From contig HF995323.1 of assembly GCA_000432275.1 (NCBI GenBank), positions 182,509 through 230,392 of the forward strand: DNA of 47,884 nucleotides, written 5' to 3'. Numbering within the stretch: the stretch's first letter is position 1; each line of letters begins with the position of its first letter. This stretch comes from Proteobacteria bacterium CAG:495 (lineage in GTDB: Bacteria; Pseudomonadota; Alphaproteobacteria; RF32; CAG-239). A model generated the notes under the pieces. That model saw only the letters and a list, made by a program, of their open reading frames with translations. It made no database searches and was not told the origin of the DNA. Shown here piece by piece: positions 24,515 through 32,798 of the stretch. Position numbers and translations under genes: made by a program.

Positions 24515-24601
24515 CTTTGTTTAATACTCCTACCCTGCTCCGGCTGCGCAAACCGCTCTGCCAGGCGCTTATTTACCCTGAAAAAATATGTCAGATACCG
24601 A

Positions 24602-25129
24602 CTAGGCGTTTTTTTCCGCCAAATGAGCCTTGCGATTCTTTTCCAGCTTCTTTAACAACATTTGCCTTTTCAGACGGCTGATGCGGTCAATATAGAGAAT
24701 GCCGTCAAGATGATCAAGCTCGTGCTGAACCACAACAGCCAAAAAGTCTTCCGCCAAAAGTTCGCATTCTTTGCCGTGATAATCCAGATATTGAACCTTC
24801 ACGCTCGCCGGACGCTCGACTTCCGCCCGCATTTCCGGAACCGAAAGACAGCCTTCCTCGCAAATTTCCTTTTCTTCCGAACGCCAGACAATCTCCGGAT
24901 TGATAAAATACATCGGTGCCGGCTCTTCATCTTCGCGAGCGGCATCAATCACCACAATCCGTTTGGACACGCCGACCTGAGGCGCCGCCAGTCCTACGCC
25001 GACGGACTCATACATGGTCTCCAGCATATCGTCCAGAAATTTCCGCAGTTCGTCATCGACCTTTTCGACCTTTTCGGCCTTCTTTTTCAAAATCGGATGC
25101 GGGTATTCATATACTTTTAATTTTGCCAT
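24602..25129 (-). CDS. def: Peptide deformylase Def
   Basis: 175 residues from the ATG at 25129 (MAKLKVYEYPHP), preferred over 25162 because AGAGGT lies just before it and the shorter N-terminus matches the family. Motif 1 is GVGLAAPQVG (44-53), motif 2 EEGCLSVP with metal ligand C94, and motif 3 QHELDHLDG with H136, catalytic E137 and H140. It removes the formyl group from new proteins. It follows nusB after 29 bp and precedes fmt. Confidence 0.97.
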   Translation of the reverse strand: MAKLKVYEYPHPILKKKAEKVEKVDDELRKFLDDMLETMYESVGVGLAAPQVGVSKRIVVIDAAREDEEPAPMYFINPEIVWRSEEKEICEEGCLSVPEMRAEVERPASVKVQYLDYHGKECELLAEDFLAVVVQHELDHLDGILYIDRISRLKRQMLLKKLEKNRKAHLAEKNA

Positions 25130-25158
25130 TTTTACCTCTTTGCCAAAGCGGCAGAAAA

Positions 25159-25641
25159 TCAACGTACGGCCTGTGCGATCTGATCCAAAAGCGCATTGAC
25201 CATTTTAGGTTCGTTTTTGGTGAAAAATGCATAAGCCAAATCGACATACTCCTGAATAATCACCTTGGCATCAACATCCGTGGTGTTAATCAGCTCATAA
25301 GTCGCACACAACAGCAACGCACGCAACGTGCCGTCAAAACGCTCAAAAGACCAGCCTTCTTTCAAATAATGTGCCAAAGACTTCTCAATCGCTTCCTTGC
25401 GCTCGTGAACGCCGCGTGTCAACGTGGCGAAATAATTGGTATCCATTTCGGTCACTTCAACCAGTTCTTCGCGGTCATCCCCTTCGTCCTCAATCACATA
25501 GCGGCCGACTTCGCCGTTAATAAAATCCTTGATGACCTCGTCAACCGGCAGCTGACCGTATTCAATCATATAAGTTGCCTGAACTGCGGCCAGTCTTGCG
25601 CCTGATTTCATTTTAATTTTTTCCGAAATAAATTTTGCCAT
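25159..25641 (-). CDS. nusB: Transcription antitermination factor NusB
   Basis: 160 residues, all helical. ARLAAVQATYMIEYGQ is the N-terminal RNA-binding helix, and FDGTLRALLLCATYELI and VIIQEYVDLAYAFF are the typical C-terminal helices. The last signature (EPKMVNALLDQIA) is FVNGVLDKIA-like. It binds boxA RNA with NusE (S10) for rRNA antitermination. Its ATG directly follows the nrdR stop (TAA then ATG), so translation is coupled. Confidence 0.93.
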   Translation of the reverse strand: MAKFISEKIKMKSGARLAAVQATYMIEYGQLPVDEVIKDFINGEVGRYVIEDEGDDREELVEVTEMDTNYFATLTRGVHERKEAIEKSLAHYLKEGWSFERFDGTLRALLLCATYELINTTDVDAKVIIQEYVDLAYAFFTKNEPKMVNALLDQIAQAVR

Positions 25642-26115
25642 TTAATTTTCTCCCTGTGGCTTGGCCAGCTTATCAATTGTATCAACAAAATCCTCAAAAT
25701 CTTTAACTTCTCGAAAATCACGGTAAACCGATGCAAAACGAATATATGCAATATGGTCGAGCGTAGACAGCGCTTCCATCACGTATTCGCCGATTGTCCG
25801 GGACTGAATTTCAGGCTCTCCCGAACTTTCCAAGCGGCGCTGAATGGAATTGACTATCTTTTCAACCCGCTCTTCGCTCACCGGGCGCTTTCTCACCGCA
25901 ATGGCAATGGATCTTGCCAGCTTGTCACGGTCAAACATGGTTTTCTCACCGTTTTTCTTCACCACGACAAGTTCCCGCAGCTGTACCCGTTCAAACGTGG
26001 TAAAACGCGAACCGCACTCGCTGCATTCGCGACGGCGCCGAATGGCGGTATTGTCATCAGCATCCCGGGAATCTTTAACCTGCGTGTCATCGCAGCCGCA
26101 AAAAGGACATTTCAT
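25642..26115 (-). CDS. nrdR: Transcriptional repressor NrdR
   Basis: 157 residues. The zinc ribbon has C3, C6 and C31, C34 with RRRRECSECGSRFTTFER, followed by the ATP-cone domain (ELVVVKKNGEKTMFDRDKLA). It senses ATP/dATP and represses ribonucleotide reductase genes. nrdR followed by nusB is common in alphaproteobacteria, usually with ribD/ribE or glyA nearby. Here murF precedes it by 4 bp. No nrd gene is in the window. Confidence 0.97.
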   Translation of the reverse strand: MKCPFCGCDDTQVKDSRDADDNTAIRRRRECSECGSRFTTFERVQLRELVVVKKNGEKTMFDRDKLARSIAIAVRKRPVSEERVEKIVNSIQRRLESSGEPEIQSRTIGEYVMEALSTLDHIAYIRFASVYRDFREVKDFEDFVDTIDKLAKPQGEN

Positions 26116-26119
26116 TTTT

Positions 26120-27439
26120 TTACGCTCCTTTTTTAATCAAGCTTTCCGCTACCTGATAAAGTTTTGAAGAATATCTGGCTCCCTTTATAAGGACAATATC
26201 ATTATTTTGCAATAGCTTATTTATCAAAAATTCATCCAAACCCTCTTTATTTTCAAAATAATGCCGTTCCTTGTCAGCCGGCAGCTGTGCCAGCATATCT
26301 TTCATCTCCGGACAAACGCCTACCACAATGTCTATCGAACTGTCGGCAAGCTGCCGGCCTATCTCAATATGCCGGGCCTGAGAAGTCTCCCCCAGCTCGG
26401 CCATTTTTCCCAAAACAACGACTTTGCGCCCGGAACAAGGCATTTTATCCAACGTCCCGATTGCCAGCTTCATCGCCTCAGGCTGCCCCGAATAACTGTC
26501 GTCAATCAAAGTATACAGCCCTCCCGGCAGCTTGAGCTTATGTTGTTTGCCGCGCCCGTCCAAAGCGCCAAAATCTTTCAGACAGCCGGCTGCTTTAACC
26601 GCATCCAGCCCGAGAGCCTCCGCAACGGTCAATACGCACCAGGCATTATACAGATAATGTTCGCCCTCATTCGCCAGCTCAAACTTCACCCGAGGATGAT
26701 GTTTTTTGCCGAAGGTTACAACCCGGGCGCCGTTTTCCTCAGCTCTGCGTATCAGTAAGTCTGCAAAATTCGTATCTTCATTGATAATTGCCAAACCGCC
26801 TTTTTTCAGCGATTTGAAAATCTCTGCCTTGGCCTCTGCAATTCCCTCAAAATCGGAAAAAAATTCAATATGCATAGGATAAACGTTGGTAATCACGGCC
26901 ACATCAGGTTTTACGAAAGAAACCAGTTCTTCAATCTCGCCCTTGGCACTCATTCCCATCTCAATCACGGCATAATCCGCGCTCATATCCATTTCGCACA
27001 GCGTAATCGGCACACCTACCTGATTATTGTGGTTGCCGCCGGTGGCAAAAACCCGGCCGAATTGCGACAACATAAACTTGAGCTCTTCTTTTGTCGTCGT
27101 TTTACCTGCGCTCCCTGTCAATCCGATAACTACCCCCTTGAAACGCGAACGGTTATAGGCTCCGATTAAGCCAAAAGCATGCAGACAGTCCTTAACCACC
27201 AACTGCCGTTCCGCCGGCACCCCGTCTGTCTCGTGCTCCACCATAACCAGGGCGGCTCCGGCTTTGATGACTTCAGGCACAAAATCGTGAGCGTCAAATT
27301 TCTCACCCTTCAGAGCTATGAACAAATCGCCCGGCTGCACCTTGCGGCTGTCGGTAACGATATTTTCAATTTCACAATCAATCACCTTCGATACCGAACC
27401 GACGACTTCGGCCAGTTTACGAGAATTAATCTTTTCCAT
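26120..27439 (-). CDS. murF: UDP-N-acetylmuramoyl-tripeptide--D-alanyl-D-alanine ligase MurF
   Basis: 439 residues, three Mur-ligase domains. The ATP-binding GLTGSAGKTTTKEEL lies near 108-122, GNHNNQVGVPITLCEMD near 137, and VIEMGMSAKGEIEELV near 156, followed by DDSYSGQPEAMKLAI and the C-terminal GKMAELGE. It adds D-Ala-D-Ala to the cytoplasmic peptidoglycan precursor. It sits outside a division/cell-wall cluster and heads murF-nrdR-nusB-def-fmt, which is unusual. The DDSYSGQPEA variant replaces the more common DDSYNANP, and motif order excludes MurE/MurC. Confidence 0.93.
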   Translation of the reverse strand: MEKINSRKLAEVVGSVSKVIDCEIENIVTDSRKVQPGDLFIALKGEKFDAHDFVPEVIKAGAALVMVEHETDGVPAERQLVVKDCLHAFGLIGAYNRSRFKGVVIGLTGSAGKTTTKEELKFMLSQFGRVFATGGNHNNQVGVPITLCEMDMSADYAVIEMGMSAKGEIEELVSFVKPDVAVITNVYPMHIEFFSDFEGIAEAKAEIFKSLKKGGLAIINEDTNFADLLIRRAEENGARVVTFGKKHHPRVKFELANEGEHYLYNAWCVLTVAEALGLDAVKAAGCLKDFGALDGRGKQHKLKLPGGLYTLIDDSYSGQPEAMKLAIGTLDKMPCSGRKVVVLGKMAELGETSQARHIEIGRQLADSSIDIVVGVCPEMKDMLAQLPADKERHYFENKEGLDEFLINKLLQNNDIVLIKGARYSSKLYQVAESLIKKGA

Positions 27440-27536
27440 ATGCGTCTCTTTACAAAAACAGTTTTCGATTCTTGTTATTTTAGCCCGGAACCTTTAAAAT
27501 TTTATTTAAAATGCCCTTTTTATGAAATTTTGTCTA

Positions 27537-27564
27537 TTGATTTTAATATTACATATGATATAGT
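27537..27564 (+). promoter_or_regulatory. Promoter of the lipoprotein gene
   Basis: TTGATT and TATAGT separated by 16 bp; an alternative TTGTCT with TATGAT at 18 bp overlaps. The leader of about 110 nt has no obvious structure. Confidence 0.45.
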
Positions 27565-27679
27565 CGTCCGTACAAAACAAATTACTATAGACTTATTAAG
27601 AAAAACAACGCTTTTTCATTGCTATGGGAAATGTTTTGAAATTAACTCTTTATGTTTCATCAAAAAAAATTAAAGCCTT

Positions 27680-28402
27680 ATGAAAAAGTATGTAAAATGT
27701 GCCATCCTTATGGCATGCGCAGCTTTGTTTGCTGCTTGTGGTTATGAATCCGTGATAACGCCGATTCAGGGAACCGATTTGTCAACCTACACCGCTAAGA
27801 CTGAAGACGGCAAGATTGTCCTCGGCGTCCAGAACAAACAGAACATCGCCATTATTCCGGCGGCTTATGACAAGATTACCCTCTCTAACGGTGTATTGAT
27901 TGCCGATTACACCTCCGTTAAGGGTAAACAATTGTATAATTTATACAAATTAAACGGAACAAAAGCAATCAATGCCGAACAGGAAACCTGCGAATGGAAA
28001 GGAAACCACTTCCGCACAACCTGTCACCTGGGAGAATTTTTGTATTATCCTGAGATTGGCACAACCTTTGGCCCTTATCAAAGTTCCATCGTCTGGCAAG
28101 ACATCATTTTTTACAATGAACTCAAAAACAATGTGTCAAAAAGTGGCTTTATCAGGGAAAACGGCACCGCAATGCAAACAAATGAACCGATTTTTGTTAT
28201 TAAGGACAAAAAAAGCGGCAATTTGTTCTTTGCAATTCAGCAAGGGAAAAAAGCCGTACTTTATGACTACGACCTAAATCCCAAGACTGACAAAACACTG
28301 TCTGCGTGGAGCTGGTCTCAATTAAAAAAACAACTCACTGACAAACAACAGCTCAGTGACAAAATCACGCTGGGAAGCGTTGCCAACATCAAGGCTTTTT
28401 AG
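27680..28402 (+). CDS. Hypothetical lipoprotein, 240 aa
   Basis: A type II signal peptide, MKKYVKCAILMACAALFAAC, with lipid-modified C20 (lipobox LFAAC, Gly at +2). The mature part is beta-rich with repeated short strands (DGKIVLGVQNKQNIAIIPAA; SGNLFFAIQQGKKAVLYDYD), resembling WG-type or beta-propeller repeats but without the classic W-G pairs. Gly at +2, rather than Asp, predicts outer-membrane sorting by enterobacterial rules. No SD precedes the ATG. A terminator follows. Family unknown. Confidence 0.7.
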   Translation: MKKYVKCAILMACAALFAACGYESVITPIQGTDLSTYTAKTEDGKIVLGVQNKQNIAIIPAAYDKITLSNGVLIADYTSVKGKQLYNLYKLNGTKAINAEQETCEWKGNHFRTTCHLGEFLYYPEIGTTFGPYQSSIVWQDIIFYNELKNNVSKSGFIRENGTAMQTNEPIFVIKDKKSGNLFFAIQQGKKAVLYDYDLNPKTDKTLSAWSWSQLKKQLTDKQQLSDKITLGSVANIKAF

Positions 28403-28431
28403 CCTTCTGAATTATTTAATGTTTGTAAAAA

Positions 28432-28472
28432 AAAACCTCCGCGCCCTAAAAGCCCGGAGGTTTTCCGTTTTT
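28432..28472. terminator. Terminator after the lipoprotein gene
   Basis: AACCTCCG and CGGAGGTT pair around CGCCCTAAAAGCC and are followed by TTTCCGTTTTTTT. Confidence 0.65.
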
Positions 28473-28563
28473 TTGTTTCATCAATACTGGGCAGGTTATC
28501 CGCAATTTCATGTTTTAGAGAGGCTGATAAAATTGTTTCCAGATGCCCTGTAAAACAGAAAAT

Positions 28564-29817
28564 TTAGTAAATCGGAAACTGTGCACACAATGCCACCACT
28601 TTCTCCCTGGTTTCGGCGATAACCTTATCTGCATTGCCGGCAGCCAGGGCGTCTATCACATCGCCAATCCAGTTGCCGATAAGTTCAAACTCCCTCTCTT
28701 TGAAACCGCGCGTTGTGCCCGCCGGCGTTCCGACGCGAATGCCCGAGGTTACCTTTGGCGGCATCGGATCAAACGGAATGGCATTCTTGTTACAAGTCAT
28801 ATGTGCCGCTTCCAAAGCCTTTTCCGTTACATCGCCGGTCAAACCTTTCGGCCGCAAGTCAACCAGCAGCAAATGCGTATCGGTTCCGCCGGAAACTAAA
28901 TCCAAACCGCGTTTTTTCAGCGTTTCGCCCAAAACTTCGGCATTTTTAACCACTTGAGCCGCATAAGCCTTAAACTCCGGTGTCAAATCTTCCTTAAAAC
29001 AAACTGCCTTGCCGGCAATCACATGCTCCAGAGGACCGCCCTGAGAACCCGGAAAAATAGCGGAATTAACCTTCTTGGCGATTTCTTCATTATTCGTTAA
29101 AATCATACCGCCTCGGGGACCGCGCAGCGTTTTGTGGGTCGTCGTCGTAACCACATCGGCCCATTCCAACGGATTCGGATGAACGCCGCCGGCAACCAAC
29201 CCTGCAAAATGAGCCATATCCACCATCAGATAAGCCCCGACCTTGTCAGCAATTTTGCGAAAACGGGCAAAGTCAATCTGCCGCGGATAAGCGGAACCGC
29301 CGGCAATAATCAGTCGGGGCTTGTTTTCTTCCGCCAGACGCTCAACTTCGTCAAAATCAATCAAGCCATCCTCTTTGCGCACGCCGTATTGAACCGAAGT
29401 CAGCCATTTTCCCGAAATCGAAACTTTGGAACCATGCGTCAAATGCCCTCCGGCATCAAGAGACATCCCCAAAATAACGTCATACGGTTTAAGCAAAGCC
29501 AGATAAACCGCCGTATTTGCCTGAGAACCGGAATGCGGCTGAACATTAACATATTCGCAGTTGAACAGCTTTTTGGCCCGTTCTATGGCCAGAGCCTCAA
29601 CCTCGTCAATAAACTCACAACCGCCGTAATAACGCTTGCCGCAATAGCCTTCGGCATATTTATTGGTCAAAATGGAACCCTGAGCTTCTAAAACCGCCCT
29701 GGACACAATGTTTTCAGAAGCAATCAGCTCAATTTGATTCTGCTGGCGGTGCAGTTCCCGCTCGATTGCATCAAAAATTTCCTTGTCTTCACTCTTCAAA
29801 TCCTGTTCAAAATCCAT
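28564..29817 (-). CDS. glyA: Serine hydroxymethyltransferase GlyA
   Basis: 417 residues from ATG 29817, chosen because AAGGAGG lies 9 nt upstream and the ATG overlaps the rpiB stop as TAATG; the ATG at 29826 abuts the SD. Landmarks are QIELIASENIVSRAVLEAQG, TNKYAEGYCGKRYYGGC, HLTHGSKVSISGKW, and the PLP-lysine segment VTTTTHKTLRGPRGGMI. It interconverts serine/THF and glycine/methylene-THF, feeding one-carbon metabolism and so also the formyl-THF used by Fmt. Length is canonical. Confidence 0.97.
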   Translation of the reverse strand: MDFEQDLKSEDKEIFDAIERELHRQQNQIELIASENIVSRAVLEAQGSILTNKYAEGYCGKRYYGGCEFIDEVEALAIERAKKLFNCEYVNVQPHSGSQANTAVYLALLKPYDVILGMSLDAGGHLTHGSKVSISGKWLTSVQYGVRKEDGLIDFDEVERLAEENKPRLIIAGGSAYPRQIDFARFRKIADKVGAYLMVDMAHFAGLVAGGVHPNPLEWADVVTTTTHKTLRGPRGGMILTNNEEIAKKVNSAIFPGSQGGPLEHVIAGKAVCFKEDLTPEFKAYAAQVVKNAEVLGETLKKRGLDLVSGGTDTHLLLVDLRPKGLTGDVTEKALEAAHMTCNKNAIPFDPMPPKVTSGIRVGTPAGTTRGFKEREFELIGNWIGDVIDALAAGNADKVIAETREKVVALCAQFPIY

Positions 29818-30260
29818 TAGCGGCATCCTCCTTGTTCAATCTTCTCCAAACGCCGGTCATGGCGTCCGCCTTCATACTTGGCATTCATAAATATGTCAAA
29901 TCGCCGGATACAGTCTTCGACGGCCATGGTCCTGCCGCCAAACACGACAACATTGGCATTGTTGTGTTCATGCGCCAGACGGGCTACGTCATCGTCATAT
30001 AAAACGGCGGCTCGAATTCCGTGATAGCGATTAGCGGCAATAGATATCCCGATTCCTGTTCCGCAAATCAAAATGCCGACCTCGGCTTTTCCCGAAAGAA
30101 CCGCGTCAGCCATTTTTGCGGCATAATCGGGATAATCGACCGAAGCCTCCGATGCGGTGCCGAGATCAATAAAATCCACACCCTGCCCCGCATAATGCTT
30201 TTTCAGAACCTCTTTCAGTTCATACCCGCCGTGATCGGCCGCAATCGCAATCTTTTTCAT
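29817..30260 (-). CDS. rpiB: Ribose-5-phosphate isomerase B RpiB
   Basis: 147 residues of the RpiB/LacAB family. AADHGG at 7-12, DLGT near 34, DYPDYAAKMADAV, and the catalytic Cys in LICGTGIGISIAANR near 66. RHDRR near the C-terminus binds phosphate. It interconverts ribose-5-P and ribulose-5-P. AAAGGAG lies 6 nt before the ATG, and the stop overlaps the glyA start. The rpiB-glyA pair is typical of alphaproteobacteria. Confidence 0.96.
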   Translation of the reverse strand: MKKIAIAADHGGYELKEVLKKHYAGQGVDFIDLGTASEASVDYPDYAAKMADAVLSGKAEVGILICGTGIGISIAANRYHGIRAAVLYDDDVARLAHEHNNANVVVFGGRTMAVEDCIRRFDIFMNAKYEGGRHDRRLEKIEQGGCR

Positions 30261-30531
30261 TCTTATCTCCTTTAGAAAACCATTATCGCCATAATAATTA
30301 AATGCCGGTAATTTTCAAGCGATGTTTGCCGTTATCATCCACAATTTTGTTATAAACCGAAAGCCCTTGCCAAAACAGATTCCTCATCAAAACAAGTTTC
30401 CGGCATCTCTTTTAATTTTAATAAAAACACACCAAACAAATTTCAGATAAAATGTTAACATTTATAAAATATTGAATTTTAACCAGATTTCAAAAAAATA
30501 CAAAATATGTATAAAAAATAAAAAAAAGTTA
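30261..30531. other. Gene-free AT-rich stretch upstream of the tRNA pair
   Basis: About 270 bp between the rpiB start and the tRNA-Cys promoter. No coding frame, hairpin or repeat stands out. The first 60 bp are probably the rpiB promoter region. Confidence 0.5.
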
Positions 30532-30559
30532 TTGACGATAACAAAAATTATTGTATATA
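30532..30559 (+). promoter_or_regulatory. Promoter of tRNA-Cys/tRNA-Asn
   Basis: TTGACG and TATATA separated by 16 bp (18 bp to a shifted TATATA), 33 bp upstream of tRNA-Cys. Confidence 0.65.
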
Positions 30560-30592
30560 TAGAGGCACCGATTGAGAGAACGGTAACCAGTT

Positions 30593-30667
30593 GGCCGGTT
30601 GGCAGAGTGGCTCATGCAGAGGACTGCAAATCCTTGTACATCGGTTCAATTCCGGTACCGGCCTCCA
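30593..30667 (+). tRNA. tRNA-Cys (GCA)
   Basis: A full cloverleaf with encoded CCA. Acceptor GGCCGGT/ACCGGCC is perfect, the discriminator is T73 as expected for Cys identity, and the anticodon loop is CTGCAAA (GCA) on an AGGA/TCCT stem. Decodes UGU/UGC. Followed 18 bp later by tRNA-Asn on the same transcript. Confidence 0.95.
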
Positions 30668-30685
30668 AATCATTTTTTACCGTAT

Positions 30686-30760
30686 TCCGGCTTAGCTCAG
30701 CGGTAGAGCAATCGGCTGTTAACCGATTGGTCGCCTGTTCGAATCAGGCAGCCGGAGCCA
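30686..30760 (+). tRNA. tRNA-Asn (GUU)
   Basis: A full cloverleaf with CCA. Acceptor TCCGGCT/AGCCGGA is perfect, discriminator G, anticodon stem ATCGG/CCGAT with loop CTGTTAA (GTT), T arm CGCCTG...CAGGC. Parts of its 3' region recur in the repeats downstream. Confidence 0.95.
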
Positions 30761-30762
30761 AT

Positions 30763-30797
30763 AAAAAAACACCCACCATCTGGTGGGTGTTTTTTTA
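30763..30797 (+). terminator. Terminator of the tRNA-Cys-Asn transcript
   Basis: ACACCCACCA and TGGTGGGTGT form a perfect 10-bp stem with a TC loop, flanked by A7 and T7. Confidence 0.9.
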
Positions 30798-30903
30798 TTG
30801 ATTTCTGCTGTTTTTCTGAGAACAGCGACTGCCTGTTCGTATCAGGCTTGAGGATAAAAACAACCCCTGCTCTGGTTGTTTTTACCGCAAAAGGCGTAGC
30901 TTT
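30779..30903 (+). repeat. tRNA-tail/terminator repeat, copy 1
   Basis: About 125 bp, nearly identical to 31032-31157. It starts inside the tRNA terminator (TCTGGTGGGTG). It includes a T-arm-like CTGCCTGTTCGTATCAGGCT, similar to the tRNA-Asn T arm, a second terminator-like hairpin (AAAAACAACC/GGTTGTTTTT), and ends in GGCGTAGCTTT. Confidence 0.85.
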
Positions 30904-31031
30904 GTCGATTTGTGAGCCAGCCTGTGCGACGCGAAACAAACCTTACAAAGCAAGTGACCGACGCGCGGTTTGTGAGTGCATTGCACGAACTTACCAAGCT
31001 AGAGCCGGAGCCTCATTTTTCTTTACTCCCG
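30904..31031. other. GC-richer spacer between repeat copies
   Basis: Non-coding. It contains palindrome-like pieces (GTGCATTGCAC at 30976-30986) and ends with AGAGCCGGAGCC at 31001-31012, a copy of the tRNA-Asn 3' acceptor strand. Its composition recalls the spacer at 3406-3525. Confidence 0.5.
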
Positions 31032-31157
31032 TCTGGTGGGTGTTTTTTTTATTGATTTCTGCTGTTTTGCTGAGAACAGGCGACTGCCTGTTCGTATCAG
31101 GCTTGAGGATAAAAACAACCCCTGCTCTGGTTGTTTTTACCGCAAAAGGCGTAGCTT
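31032..31157 (+). repeat. tRNA-tail/terminator repeat, copy 2
   Basis: Differs from copy 1 by a few substitutions and one-base insertions (ACAGGCG versus ACAGCG; T8 versus T7). It ends just past the Nudix stop (31161). Its hairpin could terminate the leftward Nudix transcript. Confidence 0.85.
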
Positions 31158-31160
31158 TTT

Positions 31161-31595
31161 TTATTTGTTTATTTCTCTGAAAACAACCCCGTCGTTATTG
31201 CGGAGTTTAACATAATCCCGCACCTGAGCAATAATGTTCTTAGGCAGATTGTCAGGAGCAAACCATTGCAAACCGCCACAGCTTTCCGGTTCCTGGTTTT
31301 TAATTTCGCCCTGCCACTTACGGCAGCGAAAAACAAAATCGACATAAGGCAAATCAATACGATTATGTACCACCGCTACCATTTCCATATCCTCCGGCGC
31401 CACCACGGCTCCCGTCTCTTCCAAAGCCTCACGCAGAGCAGCGTCTTTTATGCCTTCGCCGGATTCAACATGCCCCTGCACCCAGCCGCACATACCATCT
31501 TTATAACCGGTGTTTTTTCTCAGCGAAAGCAACACTTTGCCGTCTTTTTCAAAAATAACATAAACGGCAATTCTGATACTGTAGCGCTCCGTCAT
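31161..31595 (-). CDS. Nudix hydrolase
   Basis: 144 residues. The Nudix box is complete: G41, E47 and R55-E56-A-L-E59-E60-x-G62 in GHVESGEGIKDAALREALEE followed by TGA. The box coordinates Mg2+ for cleaving nucleoside-diphosphate-X substrates. The specific substrate cannot be read. RKNTGYKDGMCGWVQG resembles MutT/dNTP-type or NADH pyrophosphatase-like members. The start overlaps the MIF-like stop as TGATG, so translation is coupled. It runs up against the tRNA-tail repeat. Confidence 0.92.
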   Translation of the reverse strand: MTERYSIRIAVYVIFEKDGKVLLSLRKNTGYKDGMCGWVQGHVESGEGIKDAALREALEETGAVVAPEDMEMVAVVHNRIDLPYVDFVFRCRKWQGEIKNQEPESCGGLQWFAPDNLPKNIIAQVRDYVKLRNNDGVVFREINK

Positions 31596-31933
31596 CAGCC
31601 AAAAGTCCTTCCGCCCAGCGCCACATCCGCCGCCTTCATATCGACAAACTGAACGTTAACAAAACTGCGCTCAACGTCGGTTACATCCGTCACATATTTG
31701 GTCAGCGCCTCCGCCAACGCGTTTTTGTCGCCGAAACCGATTGACTTCATTTCCAACAAAGCGCCGCGATTTGCCGTCTCTCCGCCGAAAGCCATCGCTT
31801 GGCTGACCTGCAGGTTGACCACCACGTACGAAACCGGCTTATGCAGCTCTCCCGCTACCAAATCGGAAATCTCCTCAACAAAATTTTTCTGATTAATTTT
31901 GGTTGCATTGGTATAAACAGTCAAAAAAGGCAT
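31595..31933 (-). CDS. MIF-like tautomerase
   Basis: 112 residues. MPFLTVYTNA carries the catalytic Pro exposed after Met removal. K32 (HKPVSYVVV) matches the active-site Lys of MIF, and MAFGG, MKSIG and the C-terminal FVDMKAADVALGGRTFG align with MIF's MAFGG, HSIG and YDMNAANVGWNNSTFA. The CxxC of animal MIF is absent (GALL). It resembles MIF/D-dopachrome tautomerase more than small 4-OT enzymes. GGAGGAG lies before the ATG. It forms a coupled two-gene operon with the Nudix hydrolase. Its natural substrate is unknown; extracellular action would need export without a signal peptide. Confidence 0.88.
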   Translation of the reverse strand: MPFLTVYTNATKINQKNFVEEISDLVAGELHKPVSYVVVNLQVSQAMAFGGETANRGALLEMKSIGFGDKNALAEALTKYVTDVTDVERSFVNVQFVDMKAADVALGGRTFG

Positions 31934-32045
31934 TTTCTCCTCCCTGAAAAAAATTAAATCGGCTTCATCTTAACTGAGTTTGCCCATAACCGCAACAAAA
32001 AAGGCGGCAGTCATACGACCGTCGCCCTTTTTTAAAATAGCTGTT

Positions 32046-32798
32046 TCATTTTCCCAGCTTGTAAACAAATTCATACTTATTGGCCTCAACCGTATTGTTC
32101 CCGATATGAATCTTGGCCTGCCCCGAGCTAATCGGCGTCATCGTGGCGTTAAAGTCATAAATGTTCCAGCTGATAAAATCCTGCTTAAGAACATCAAAAA
32201 AGAAATACTCCCGGCTTGCGCGCTTTCTTTTCCTGCCGATAAGCCACACAATGTGCCGCTCTGCCGCATTGCAGAGGAAACGCCCGCGAATGTTGTAGTC
32301 TTCCAAACTTCCGCCAAGCTTTTTAACCGCAAACGCCAATACATCCGATTTCTTCAGAGACCAAGGACGAATCAAATACTGCATTCCGTCGTTCACATCA
32401 ATGAACAACTGATAACGAACAAGCTCATAATCGCTTTGAATCGTGATAAACGGCGTTTTCTCCACCGAATTTCCGGCATACTGAAACACCTCTTTCGGCA
32501 CCATATAAAAAGTCTTTACGGGGCCCTTTATCGCATCTGCATCCAAAATTCTGGGCATCGCCGTAAACCAGCAAGTCACGCCCAGCAGCTTGTCATTATA
32601 CTCGGCAATCCACAGTTTGTATTCCTGCCCTTTGCGGTAGATTTCACCATTGTTCTCGTCACAAAAAGATTTTGTACAGCGTACCGTCTTAAAAATCAGA
32701 CGTTTTACCCCTTGGCCGAGATGATTGTCCGATCCGGCATTTTCCAGAATTTCTTTTTCCGAAAAATTGATAAACTCAGCATTAAACAACAAATCCAT
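32046..32798 (-). CDS. Hypothetical protein, 250 aa
   Basis: Unrecognised, soluble, beta-rich with basic stretches (RHIVWLIGRKRKRASREYFF). Cysteines are scattered (TVRC, SFCDE, VTCW, FLCN) without a motif. Start ATG 32798 follows an AT-rich leader without an SD. The coding call rests on length and codon usage. Confidence 0.55.
   Translation of the reverse strand: MDLLFNAEFINFSEKEILENAGSDNHLGQGVKRLIFKTVRCTKSFCDENNGEIYRKGQEYKLWIAEYNDKLLGVTCWFTAMPRILDADAIKGPVKTFYMVPKEVFQYAGNSVEKTPFITIQSDYELVRYQLFIDVNDGMQYLIRPWSLKKSDVLAFAVKKLGGSLEDYNIRGRFLCNAAERHIVWLIGRKRKRASREYFFFDVLKQDFISWNIYDFNATMTPISSGQAKIHIGNNTVEANKYEFVYKLGK

Noticed and set aside
30779..31157. Possible CRISPR array
   Set aside because: Only two long near-identical copies (~125 bp) with one spacer, derived from tRNA and terminator sequence; no cas genes.
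30848..31180. 110-codon frame with a repeated peptide (RIKTTPALVVFTAKGVA twice)
   Set aside because: The repetition comes from the non-coding tRNA-tail DNA repeat, which contains terminator hairpins; no SD.
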